Shown here piece after piece: positions 26,704 through 34,678 of a DNA stretch of 64,000 nt. Within the stretch, counting starts at the first letter, position 1. Each line of letters begins with the position of its first letter. Below the pieces are notes generated by a model that saw nothing but the letters and a program-made list of their open reading frames with translations, searched no databases and was not told the origin of the DNA. Origin of the DNA: Bacteroidota bacterium (lineage in GTDB: Bacteria; Bacteroidota; Bacteroidia; Bacteroidales; F082); assembly GCA_018830105.1 (NCBI GenBank), contig JAHJTC010000005.1, positions 24,090-88,089 of the forward strand, read 5' to 3'. A program made the translations under genes and the position numbers.

Positions 26704-27879
26704 ATGATTTCTTTTGAAGAAGCCTATAAGATTGTTACCACAGATATACAGCCCCTTTCTGCAGAAATAGTTACGCTGGCTGATAGCCGCGGCCGTGTGT
26801 TGTCGGAGCGTATTGTCAGCGACATGAATATGCCGCCTTTCGACAAGGCCGCTGTGGATGGCTTTGCCTGTCGCCGTGTTGATCTTGGGAAGGCCTTGAA
26901 AGTAACAGCAGTAATTCCTGCCGGAAGTGCGACTGCACAAGCCATCGAAGAAGGCTGTTGCGCAAAAATTATGACAGGAGCGATGATTCCTGCCGGTGCT
27001 GATTGCGTCGTAATGGTTGAAGAGACAGCAATAGCAGCTGACAAAACGGTCATTGTAAAGAACCTGAAGACCAAGAATAACATAGCTTATAAAGCCGAAG
27101 ATATTCAACAAGGCGATAGCGTGATTCCTGCCCACACACTGATAAAGCCACAACATATGGCGGTTATGGCTGCTGTTGGCGCTGTAAATCCGCAAGTATT
27201 CAGAAGGGTTCGGCTTACTGTATTCAGCACTGGCGATGAGTTGGTTGAGCCCCAGCAAAAACCTAAAACCGGACAAATACGTAACAGCAATGGCATACAG
27301 CTTATTAATCAGGCCGCTGCCATGGGTTGCGAAGCACGCTATGGAGGCATTATCCCTGATGATGAGTCGGCCAGTCGCAAGTTGATCAGCGAAGCTCTTG
27401 TCTGGTCTGATGTGCTGATTATGTCGGGAGGCATCTCGATGGGGGATTTTGACTATATTCCTCAAATACTAAACGACTTGGGCTTTCAGCTGCATTTTCA
27501 AACCATTGCAGTACAACCCGGAAAGCCTACGGTATTTGGCCGTTCGGGCGAAAAGTTTGTGATGGCCTTGCCGGGAAACCCTGTTTCCTCGCTGAATATT
27601 TTTGAGCTGCTGGCCAAACCCATGCTATACCGGCTGATGGGTTACGCTTTTGAGCCACAGCGGATTTTGCTTCCACTGTCGCAGGATTACCGCAGAAAAC
27701 GTGCATCACGGCTGGCTTTTGTGCCGGCGCGGTTAACTTCAGAATCAGCGGTAGAACCGATTGGCTATCATGGCTCAGCCCATATCAGTGCACTCGTTGA
27801 AGCCACAGCGCTGTTCGAAGTGCCGGTGGGAACAGATTTTATTGCCAAAGGAGAACAAGTGCATGTACGATTCATTTAA
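26704..27879 (+). CDS. moeA: Molybdopterin molybdotransferase
   Basis: From the ATG at 26704 the product has 391 residues; the TTG at 26686 falls inside the promoter element and is not used. MoeA inserts molybdate into adenylated molybdopterin. It has the family signatures PPFDKAAVDGFA, TGAMIPAGAD, FSTGDELVEP, SGGISMGDFDY and ALPGNPVSS. It overlaps moaA by 17 bases, so the two are co-translated. Other moa genes, mobA and transport genes are not in the window. Confidence 0.96.
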   Translation: MISFEEAYKIVTTDIQPLSAEIVTLADSRGRVLSERIVSDMNMPPFDKAAVDGFACRRVDLGKALKVTAVIPAGSATAQAIEEGCCAKIMTGAMIPAGADCVVMVEETAIAADKTVIVKNLKTKNNIAYKAEDIQQGDSVIPAHTLIKPQHMAVMAAVGAVNPQVFRRVRLTVFSTGDELVEPQQKPKTGQIRNSNGIQLINQAAAMGCEARYGGIIPDDESASRKLISEALVWSDVLIMSGGISMGDFDYIPQILNDLGFQLHFQTIAVQPGKPTVFGRSGEKFVMALPGNPVSSLNIFELLAKPMLYRLMGYAFEPQRILLPLSQDYRRKRASRLAFVPARLTSESAVEPIGYHGSAHISALVEATALFEVPVGTDFIAKGEQVHVRFI

Positions 27880-28663
27880 CCGAAAAATCACTTATCTGCG
27901 CATTTCGGTCACTGACCGTTGCAACCTGCGTTGCCGCTACTGCATGCCCGAAGAAGGTGTGAAACCGCTTCCGCATGACGAAATACTGAGCTTTGAGGAG
28001 ATCCTTGAAGTGGCTCGTTTTGCTGTTGCACATGGTGTAAACAAAATCCGTATTACCGGAGGTGAGCCGCTGGTGCGCAAAGAAATAGTAGCATTGGTAG
28101 CACAGCTTGCCAAACTGACCGGCCTGAAGGATTTTGGGATGACAACCAATGGTATTTTATTGCCAAAGTTTGCACAGCAGCTGGCCGATGCCGGTTTGAA
28201 AAGGGTGAATATCAGCCTGGATACCGTTGACCCGGAAAGGTTCAAATGGATTACGCGACTGGGCAGTGTGGAGGCTGTTTTCAAAGGCATTGAAGCGGCG
28301 CGTGAAGCCGGATTAACGCCCATCAAACTTAATTGTGTGATTAAAAATAATCATGATGAGCCGGATGCTCAAGCCGTAAAAGCCTTTGCTGATGCCAATG
28401 GTTTGCAAATACGTTTTATCAAAGAAATGAATCTCGAAACAGGACAGTTTTCTGTTGTCGAAGGCGGCGATGGCGGACACTGTGCCAGTTGCAACCGCAT
28501 GCGGCTCACGGCTAATGGCGACCTGAAACCCTGTTTGTTTACCGATCTGAGTTATAACGTTCGTGCCCTGGGTGTGGAAGAGGCTTACCTACAAGCCATT
28601 CAAAATAAACCTGCCTGTGGTTCTATCAACCAGATGAATCAGTTTAGTAATATTGGGGGGTAG
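27863..28663 (+). CDS. moaA: Short MoaA-like GTP 3',8-cyclase
   Basis: The start ATG at 27863 has AAAGGAGA a short distance upstream and gives 266 residues; the longer frame from 27761 runs inside moeA. The N-terminal radical SAM cluster motif CNLRCRYC (Cys20, 24, 27) and ITGGEP are present. The C-terminal cluster Cys207, Cys210, Cys224 sits in HCASCNRMRL...LKPC, and the protein ends in the conserved GG pair needed by MoaA. Between FIKEM and GGDGGHC about 46 residues are missing compared with typical ~330-residue MoaA (C31 to C257 in E. coli). Because both clusters and the GG end are intact, a functional compact MoaA is likely. Confidence 0.87.
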   Translation: MYDSFNRKITYLRISVTDRCNLRCRYCMPEEGVKPLPHDEILSFEEILEVARFAVAHGVNKIRITGGEPLVRKEIVALVAQLAKLTGLKDFGMTTNGILLPKFAQQLADAGLKRVNISLDTVDPERFKWITRLGSVEAVFKGIEAAREAGLTPIKLNCVIKNNHDEPDAQAVKAFADANGLQIRFIKEMNLETGQFSVVEGGDGGHCASCNRMRLTANGDLKPCLFTDLSYNVRALGVEEAYLQAIQNKPACGSINQMNQFSNIGG

Positions 28664-28673
28664 GGGTTTTTTG

Positions 28674-28745
28674 GTCGAAGGTCAGAAGGTCGAAGGTCTG
28701 AAGGTCAAAGGTCTGAAGGTCGAAGGTCTGAAGGTCAAAGGTCTA
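28674..28745. repeat. 15-bp tandem repeat
   Basis: About five copies of an alternating GGTCGAA/GGTCTGAA (or GGTCAAA) unit with a combined 15-base period follow the moaA stop. It is non-coding. Confidence 0.8.
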
Positions 28746-28792
28746 GGTTTATAAAAAAAGAGGCTTAATTGTACGATCTTTGCTAACAAAAC

Positions 28793-28848
28793 AGCAGCTT
28801 ATATTGTTATAGCACTGGAAATTCAAACTGATGTAGCTGCCTTTTTTT
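28793..28848 (+). terminator. Possible moaA terminator
   Basis: GCAGCT (28793-28799) can pair with AGCTGC (28834-28839) across a long loop, followed by CTTTTTTT. The loop is long for a standard terminator, so confidence is moderate. Confidence 0.45.
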
Positions 28849-28870
28849 GAAACCGTAAATAGCTAATAAA

Positions 28871-29521
28871 ATGACAAAACCAAGCGTAAAGATTTGTTGC
28901 ATCAGTAGTAAGGCTGAGGCTCTTACAGCCATAAAATATGGTGCATCGGCCATCGGTTTGGTGGGTGAAATGCCCAGCGGGCCGGGCGTGATAGACGATA
29001 AGCTGATCTATGAGATTGCCAGGATTGTTCCGCCCTCTGTTGCAACTTTTCTGCTAACGAGCGAAACGCGGGCCGATGATATCATTGCGCATCACCGAAG
29101 GGTTCAAACTACTACAATTCAAATTGTTGATAAAATTCAATTGGATCAATACCAAAGATTAAGAGATGAGCTTCCAGGCGTGAAACTGGTTCAGGTAATT
29201 CATGTGATTGATCACAATTCAGTGAAGGAAGCCATTGAGGTTGCTGCTTTTGTTGATGCCATTTTGCTCGACAGCGGAAACCCTAATTTGAAGGTAAAGG
29301 AACTTGGTGGAACAGGCAGAACACATAACTGGGATTTGAGCAGGGAGATTCGGGAGAAAATCGATATTCCGCTTTTTCTTGCAGGTGGCATAAACAAGGA
29401 GAATGTGAAACAAGTCATCGCATACGTAAAGCCTTTTGGAATTGACTTATGCAGCAGTGTCAGGACAAACGGACATCTTGACGAAACCAAGCTTGCAGCG
29501 TTTTTTAGTGAAATTGACTAA
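28871..29521 (+). CDS. TrpF-like phosphoribosylanthranilate isomerase family protein
   Basis: The 216-residue TIM-barrel protein has the PRAI hallmarks VKIC at 6-9 (catalytic Cys9), ILLDSG with Asp134, GGTGR at 146-150 followed by NWDLS, AGGI at 171-174, and the C-terminal SSVRTNGHLDE. The KICG motif is changed to KICC and the usual SPR after the second strand reads SGPG. No other trp gene is near. It may therefore be a TrpF acting away from the trp operon or a family member with another substrate. Confidence 0.85.
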   Translation: MTKPSVKICCISSKAEALTAIKYGASAIGLVGEMPSGPGVIDDKLIYEIARIVPPSVATFLLTSETRADDIIAHHRRVQTTTIQIVDKIQLDQYQRLRDELPGVKLVQVIHVIDHNSVKEAIEVAAFVDAILLDSGNPNLKVKELGGTGRTHNWDLSREIREKIDIPLFLAGGINKENVKQVIAYVKPFGIDLCSSVRTNGHLDETKLAAFFSEID

Positions 29522-29567
29522 GACCATAGTTTTCAGCAAACATTTAATAAACCCTTAAATAAAGAAG

Positions 29568-29861
29568 ATGATGACAAAGCTTAAAATGTATTTTTTACCG
29601 GTGATATTCCTGTTGTTGCTTTCTTCCTGCAGCAATTTGACTGAGGAAGCAGAGAAGCGAATCAATGAACTAAGAGACAAAACAGAGTCCCTGGATTCGT
29701 TGCTCAACAGGGAAGTAGAAAAAGTGTGGGCACTCGACTCCCTGATCAACAGAGAAAGCGAGAAAGTGCAAAAGCTCGATTCCCTGATCAATAATTCAGC
29801 CTCAAAAATTGATTCCGTTTCCAAGGAAAAGATCAAACTCCTGGAGGAGCTGCTAAACTAA
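29568..29861 (+). CDS. Small coiled-coil lipoprotein
   Basis: The 97-residue product has a lipoprotein signal (PVIFLLLLSSC, lipid on the Cys) followed by a highly charged helix. The helix contains repeated LDSLINRESEKV-type units about 13 residues apart (SLDSLLNREVEKV, ALDSLINRESEKV, KLDSLINNSASKI). This forms a long coiled coil like Lpp or other periplasmic spacers. It is probably attached to the outer membrane; no terminal Lys typical of Braun lipoprotein is present. Start may be the first or second ATG at 29568/29571. Confidence 0.75.
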   Translation: MMTKLKMYFLPVIFLLLLSSCSNLTEEAEKRINELRDKTESLDSLLNREVEKVWALDSLINRESEKVQKLDSLINNSASKIDSVSKEKIKLLEELLN

Positions 29862-30290
29862 GCAGGATATTGGGGAAAGGGAGTCTGTGGTTGTCGTGGT
29901 TGTTCTTGTTGTTGTCTTTGTTTTGTATCAATAAAAAAACTAACGAAAACGTTGGTTTATTGGTCAAAACGAGACAAGGCCAAAGCTAAAGCCAACGCCA
30001 TAAACCTCTTCAAAGTTGGATTAATCGTGCATTTTTGATCGTTTTAAGGCAATAAAAAACGTCATTAAGCCGGAAAACAGGATATCCGGCTTGCAGGGTG
30101 TAATGCATTACTGAATTGATTTTAGCAACGCATCAAAAAAATGTTGCATAATAAAATCTTTACTACCTTTGACCTTACTATACCATGTCAATCAAGGAAG
30201 TAGACTGTTTCAAAGCAGGTTTGCAGTCTTCTGGCTTTACTCACTAACTATTCATCTTGTATCATTTTTCATACAAATGCAAATGGCTAT
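29862..30290. other. Intergenic region with two hairpins
   Basis: Within 429 bases a hairpin AACTAACG-AAAA-CGTTGGTT (about 29938-29957, followed by TATT) and an 8-bp perfect stem AAGCCGGA/TCCGGCTT (30067-30092) are visible. There is no ORF of note. The first hairpin may end the lipoprotein transcript. Confidence 0.55.
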
Positions 30291-30758
30291 ATGACCAAAT
30301 ACGATATAAATACGGAGCTAAAACTTGTCATCCACAAGTATAAAGGTGATGTCACAGCCCATCATCTTAAAAATGCCTGGCTTACTTTCATGCACCTTAA
30401 ATCATTCACTGTGGAAGGGTATAACCTCATATCTGATTATAGCGAGGGAAAATTCAGAATGCACCTCAATGAATTGAATGTGGCCAGAGCTTTCCTGAAA
30501 GGACACCGCTATATGTTACAGGGAAAGAAGGAAGCTATTATTTCAAAAGATCCTTATACTACTGCTATAGGTAGTCTTTTCGAACAGTATGCCCTTGAAG
30601 ATGCAGGAATGATCGTAAAGGTTTTCAATACAAAGGATGCAGCCTTTAGATGGATAATGCATTGTAAATACTCCTGTGGATGCTACCAGAAGAACTGTAA
30701 AATTCTGACTGAAAAAAGATACGAGGAATTTATGGAGCGTAATGATTATAATCGGTAA
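30291..30758 (+). CDS. Hypothetical protein, possible STAS/SpoIIAA-like fold
   Basis: The 155-residue cytoplasmic protein has alternating strands and helices: KLVIHKYKGDVT, NLISDYSEGKF, KEAIISKDP and IVKVFNTKDAAFRWI. This order and the ending, an F-xx-xxxAxxWI helix, resemble small STAS-like proteins in Bacteroidota (inference by pattern). A CxxC-type group CKYSCGCYQKNC follows near the end, which is unusual for that fold and could bind metal. It has its own spacing on both sides and no clear partner gene. Confidence 0.6.
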   Translation: MTKYDINTELKLVIHKYKGDVTAHHLKNAWLTFMHLKSFTVEGYNLISDYSEGKFRMHLNELNVARAFLKGHRYMLQGKKEAIISKDPYTTAIGSLFEQYALEDAGMIVKVFNTKDAAFRWIMHCKYSCGCYQKNCKILTEKRYEEFMERNDYNR

Positions 30759-30965
30759 CTAAGTTGCTACAGATGCCATACTAACAGCTTGATTCTCTAG
30801 TAAGGCGCTAACGCCACGAGAGGAACACGAAAATTTTTTTTGGGCTGAACATGATGAACACTTAAAAAAAAGACTGTCGGGTTATAAATGGTTTTGCTGG
30901 TATTAACGCAATTGACAGTCAAAGGGATATTTAGGAATCATACAAACCAATAAAGTTTTTTAGCC

Positions 30966-31754
30966 ATGAAAATGAAAATGAGACCAATACTTTTGAACGT
31001 GTTTTCAATTGTATTTTTTGTGTGTTTAGCATTGCCAAACTTAAACGGACAAAATACTGACTCACTGAGCTTAGTTAAAGAAAGTCAGCATTTCGCCTTC
31101 TATTCAACCAAAGCTGACATCGGAGTTTTGGATTCGCTTGCAATCATCCTGGAAAAGAATTACGCCAGAATTACGAACCGATTGGGAATAGAGATTGACA
31201 AAAAAATCAATGTGAAAGTCTTTCCTGATGTAAAGTCCTTTCATATTGCTGTTAACTATCCTGATTCACCCGATTGGGTTGTTGGTTCGTGTGTTGGAGA
31301 TGAATTATTGATGGTATCACCATTGAATCCGGGAAGTGTTCACTCCTATGAATCCCTTATGCAGGTGGTTGTACACGAATTTGTTCATATTGCGGTGTAC
31401 TATACATGTGGGGATAAAGTCCTTAGCGCGTTGCCAAAATGGCTTAACGAAGGATATGCGCAATACGAAGCAGGACAGCTGAATGATCGCGTCCGTAAAT
31501 CCGTAGAAGCAAGTTTGCGCGATAAGGCCCCAAACTGGGCGCAACTTAATGCCGCATCAGCTATGGAATTTGGCCACATGAATGGATATGCAATTTCTGT
31601 TTCTATCGTTGAATTCCTTGTTGATACCTATGGAATTGACAAATTGGTTTTACTGATAAAAGCGCCTGATGATCTTGATACCATATACGGCTTCCCGGAA
31701 AATACCTTGGAAGAACAGTGGGTTCGGTATGTAAAACATGAAAATACGGATTAA
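30966..31754 (+). CDS. Secreted gluzincin-type peptidase
   Basis: The 262-residue product has a signal peptide (MRPILLNVFSIVFFVCLALP, cleavage near LNG-Q). The zinc motif HEFVH (137-141) is followed by NEGYAQYE with Glu162 as third ligand, the pattern of gluzincin peptidases of the peptidase-MA-like group. The protein therefore likely acts in the periplasm or outside. The C-terminal region (FGHMNGYAISVSIVEFLVD) is typical of the same family. Start at 30966 or at one of the next two in-frame ATG codons. Confidence 0.85.
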   Translation: MKMKMRPILLNVFSIVFFVCLALPNLNGQNTDSLSLVKESQHFAFYSTKADIGVLDSLAIILEKNYARITNRLGIEIDKKINVKVFPDVKSFHIAVNYPDSPDWVVGSCVGDELLMVSPLNPGSVHSYESLMQVVVHEFVHIAVYYTCGDKVLSALPKWLNEGYAQYEAGQLNDRVRKSVEASLRDKAPNWAQLNAASAMEFGHMNGYAISVSIVEFLVDTYGIDKLVLLIKAPDDLDTIYGFPENTLEEQWVRYVKHENTD

Positions 31755-31807
31755 CAGCCGCTGCAAACCCTTGCCTTGAATTTTGAAACAGCCATCTATC
31801 ACGAAAG

Positions 31808-32515
31808 ATGAAGGATATTATTTACAAATTAAGGACTCAACTAACGGAAAGCATCGACGCCGGGTCAAAAGAAAGAAGTCAGGGATTCTTTAAAGAAAAG
31901 ATTGATTTTTATGGCGTAAAAGTGCCGGTTGTTAACCAAATCAGTCAGGATAGCTTTAAGGAAATAGAGGCACTTGGGAAAGCAGAGATTTTCAGCCTCA
32001 TTGAATTTCTTTGGCAATCCGGAAAACTCGAAGAGTCATTTATTGCATGCCATTGGACTTATTCACTTCGCAAAAGCTTTGAGCCAAACGATTTTGAGGT
32101 ATTCAAAAATTGGATTGATTTGTACGTAAATAACTGGGCATCATGTGATACCTTTTGTAACCATTCAGTAGGTGAATTTATTCAGATGTACCCCGACTTC
32201 TTAATGGAAATCAAAAAGTTTACTGAATCAAACAACAGGTGGATGCGAAGGGCTTCCGCTGTTACTTTAATCATTCCTGCCCGAAAAGGCTTGTTTTTGG
32301 CCGCCGTTTTTGACATTGCAGATAAGCTCCTGACTGACACCGACGATTTGGTGCAAAAAGGCTATGGTTGGATGTTAAAAGCTGCCAGCCAGTCGCATCA
32401 ACAAGAAGTGTTTGATTATGTAATGAAAAAAAAATCCATCATGCCCCGGACTTCTTTACGGTATGCCATAGAGAAAATGCCGGCAGAAATGAAGAAACTT
32501 GCAATGAACAAATAA
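31808..32515 (+). CDS. AlkD-like DNA alkylation repair protein
   Basis: The 235-residue all-helical protein matches the HEAT-repeat glycosylase AlkD, which removes bulky or cationic alkylated bases. Conserved positions are visible: Trp110 and Asp114 in NNWASCDTF, and Arg148 in RWMRRAS, equivalent to residues that line the DNA site in AlkD (family knowledge). It has no signal peptide. A DUF3795 gene starts 5 bases after it, so both are co-transcribed. Confidence 0.9.
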   Translation: MKDIIYKLRTQLTESIDAGSKERSQGFFKEKIDFYGVKVPVVNQISQDSFKEIEALGKAEIFSLIEFLWQSGKLEESFIACHWTYSLRKSFEPNDFEVFKNWIDLYVNNWASCDTFCNHSVGEFIQMYPDFLMEIKKFTESNNRWMRRASAVTLIIPARKGLFLAAVFDIADKLLTDTDDLVQKGYGWMLKAASQSHQQEVFDYVMKKKSIMPRTSLRYAIEKMPAEMKKLAMNK

Positions 32516-32520
32516 CTAAA

Positions 32521-32952
32521 ATGACACAAGAATTAAGCTACGTGAATTTGATAGCTCCCTGCGGAATGAATTGCGCGATTTGCATCGGGCATATAAGAGA
32601 AAAAAACAAATGCCCGGGATGCAGAGAAGTTGACGCCTATAAATCAGGCTGCGGCAGAAGCTGCTCCATAAGAAGCTGCCAGATGCTAGAGGACAATAAT
32701 TGGAAATACTGTTCCGATAAATGCGAAAAATACCCCTGTTTGAGGTTAAAAAACCTTGATAAACGCTATCGCACAAAATATGGCATGAGTATGATAGAAA
32801 ACTTAGAAAACATCAAGGGTCAAGGTATTGAGCAGTTTATTGAATCGGAGCAAAAAAGATGGACCTGTCCTGAATGTGGTGAATTGCTTTGTGTGCATAG
32901 GGTTTCTTGCCTAAAATGCGGCATGAAACGGGATTTGAAACAAATGAATTAA
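32521..32952 (+). CDS. DUF3795 cysteine-rich protein
   Basis: The 143-residue protein has many cysteines in the DUF3795 arrangement (APCGMNCAICIGHIR, CPGCRE, CGRSCSIRSC, YCSDKCEKYPC) and ends in a zinc-ribbon-like pair (CPECGELLC and CLKCG). It probably binds several zinc ions or an iron-sulfur centre. Function is unknown. It follows the AlkD-like gene by 5 bases. Confidence 0.9.
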   Translation: MTQELSYVNLIAPCGMNCAICIGHIREKNKCPGCREVDAYKSGCGRSCSIRSCQMLEDNNWKYCSDKCEKYPCLRLKNLDKRYRTKYGMSMIENLENIKGQGIEQFIESEQKRWTCPECGELLCVHRVSCLKCGMKRDLKQMN

Positions 32953-33011
32953 GGAGAAGATTGAAAGGAATTATTTTGGGTACATTTTACAAATGTGCGC
33001 CAGCGTGGGAT

Positions 33012-33420
33012 GGAACTTTTTTTTAATTCCGTCAACTGTGCGGCGATGAGAGCTTGTAAACCCTACCATATTTTGTTGATGTTTTTTTTTCGCTTTTTCT
33101 TGATCCCGATAGCTAATGCATCGGGACAGGTTCCAAGCTAGCAAAAATCAAGTGTGAGCGATGCTATCTGCCCACAGCAGCCAAAACAGCGGAAAACTAA
33201 GCGGGGTTGGGTATAGGGCAATACAAAATGATTTTGCTTTATAAAACACTCATGGAATTATTGTTTCAACAGGCGATAAGGATAGTATTGCCTTACACTA
33301 ACAGCCTTTTGGGCTGCCCCGCTAGTTTTCTAGCTGTTTTAGCTGCCCTTCCCGCCACACGCCCTCCCGAATACTTTCGGTGGGCTCACACGAGCCTGCG
33401 CACCCATCCCGGTGGTGATT
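33012..33420. repeat. Long dispersed repeat, copy 1, with palindromic core
   Basis: This ~409-bp block is nearly identical to 33490-33895 and partly to 34012-34204. It contains the hairpin ATCCCGAT..ATCGGGAC, the word GTGTGAGCGATGCTATC, and a 159-bp palindromic core at 33182-33340. In the core, CAAAACAGCGGAAAACTA and its near complement, and the 11-mer TAGGGCAATAC with its complement GTATTGCC(T)TA, are nested. A 72-codon open frame from TTG at 33207 crosses the core but is judged non-coding. Confidence 0.85.
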
Positions 33421-33489
33421 TGTAGTAATGGTCTGTTTGTACTTAGTTAGGGCAACCCAGACAGGGTGTCGCTATATCTTAATTGTTCT

Positions 33490-33895
33490 GGGACTTTTTC
33501 TTAATCCCGCCAACTGTGCGGCGATGAGAGCTTGTAAATCCTACCATATTTTGTTGATGTTTTTTTCGCTTTTTCTTGATCCCGATAGCTTCGCATCGGG
33601 ACAGGTTCCAAGCTAGCAAAAATCAAGTGTGAGCGATGCTATCTGCCCACAGCATCCAAAACAGCGGAAAACTAAGCGGGGTTGGGTATAGGGCAATACA
33701 AAATGATTTTGCTTTATAAAACACTCATGGAATTATTGTTTCAACAGGCGATAAGGATAGTATTGCCCTACACTAACAGCCTTTTGGGCTGCCCCGCTAG
33801 TTTTCCAGCTGTTTTAGCTGCCCTTCCCGCCACACGCCCTCCCGAATACTTTCGGTGGGCTCACACGAGCCTGCGCACCCATCCCGGTGATATTT
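33490..33895. repeat. Long dispersed repeat, copy 2
   Basis: Second full copy, 478 bases after the first, with the same palindromic core at about 33657-33815 and few differences (GTATTGCCCTA here restores a perfect 11-bp inverted pair). The 70-base spacer between copies is unrelated to the next spacer. Confidence 0.85.
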
Positions 33896-34011
33896 GAAGA
33901 GAAGGTTTGGTTTGGCATGATAGCGAAACCCCTGCCTGTCTGCCTTCAGCAGATAAACTCGATGCAGTCAGTCAGGCAGAATGGGTTGCGCTATATCTTT
34001 AATTGTTCTGG

Positions 34012-34204
34012 GACTTTTTCTTAATCCCGCCAACAGTGCGGCGGTTACAGCTTGTAAGTCCTACCATATTTTGTTGATGTTTTTTTTTCGCTTTTTCTTG
34101 ATCCCGATAGCTTCGCATCGGGACAGGTTCCAAGCTAGCAAAAATCAAGTGTGAGCGATGCTATCCGCCCACAGCAGCCAAAACAGCGGAAAACTAAGCG
34201 GGGA
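34012..34204. repeat. Long dispersed repeat, copy 3 (left half only)
   Basis: The third copy, 522 bases after the second, stops at AAAACTAAGCGGGG, exactly the outer edge of the palindromic core. Thus the break coincides with the left arm of the inverted repeat. From here to 34333 there is only a CCTGCC..GGCAGG inverted pair near 34290. Confidence 0.8.
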
Positions 34205-34333
34205 ATTGAAGAAGCAAGAGCAAGCGTATTGAGGACAGTTTGTACTGAAAAATGAATGTGCTACTTAAGTCAAACGAGCCAACAACTGCCTGCCGTGAGC
34301 ATTCAGGCAGGGTCAAAGCCAATGCTTAATAAA

Positions 34334-34546
34334 TCAAAACTTGCGCTTGCTGTATTTGCGCACGATTTCCAAGGGGTCGGGCAGATCGCTTGGTGCCGGA
34401 GGGGGAGTGGGATTATTTTTGAGGTAGGTTCTCATATCAGCTTCAGCATCGAACTTGCTTGCTGCCTTTGATGCGGCATAATAGCTTAACAGTTGCGAAA
34501 CCTTTTGCTCATCTTTGTTGTGTGATGGATTGTAAGGCATAATCAT
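34334..34546 (-). CDS. Small hypothetical protein downstream of the sigma-like gene
   Basis: From the ATG at 34546 the product has 70 residues (an ATG two codons later is also possible); the longer reading from 34651 begins with TTG inside the 11-bp operator array and is rejected. The protein is soluble with a helical part (VSQLLSYYAASKAASKFDAEADMRTYL), a proline-rich linker (PTPPPAPSDLPDP) and a basic end (IVRKYSKRKF). It does not resemble a family known to me. It lies 132 bases after the sigma-like gene and directly beyond the operator-like array, so it may be a partner of that gene. Confidence 0.55.
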   Translation of the reverse strand: MIMPYNPSHNKDEQKVSQLLSYYAASKAASKFDAEADMRTYLKNNPTPPPAPSDLPDPLEIVRKYSKRKF

Positions 34547-34629
34547 GGCGAAAATATTCGCTTTTTTCTGATTTTTACTCTTCGTTTTGTAACGATTTAG
34601 TTGCAATGTCGCGTCAAATGCAGGACATT

Positions 34630-34672
34630 TTGTGTCACAAATGTACCACAATTGTGTTACAATGTATTACAA
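34630..34672. promoter_or_regulatory. Four tandem 11-bp near-palindromes (operator-like)
   Basis: TTGTGTCACAA, ATGTACCACAA, TTGTGTTACAA and (A)TGTATTACAA follow each other without spacers at 34630, 34641, 34652 and 34663. The shared form is TTGTnnyACAA. They lie between the stop of the sigma-like gene and the small downstream ORF, where a promoter or attenuation site for that ORF would be expected. Confidence 0.7.
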
Positions 34673-34678
34673 AAAGGA

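Noticed and set aside
27761..27862. Longer moaA start
   Set aside because: The extra 34 codons overlap moeA, do not resemble MoaA, and the ATG at 27863 has a good ribosome site and gives the standard N-terminus.
29938..30092. Riboswitch upstream of the 30291 gene
   Set aside because: Only two simple hairpins are visible; no known riboswitch core was recognised.
33207..33425. 72-codon open frame in the repeat, with a twin at 33682-33897
   Set aside because: Both start with TTG inside the palindromic core, have no domain, and their similarity is explained by duplication of the repeat. The sequence has inverted-repeat rather than codon structure.
34547..34651. Longer start of the small protein after the sigma-like gene
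   Set aside because: It begins with TTG inside the 11-bp operator-like array, and the added residues look unrelated to a normal N-terminus.
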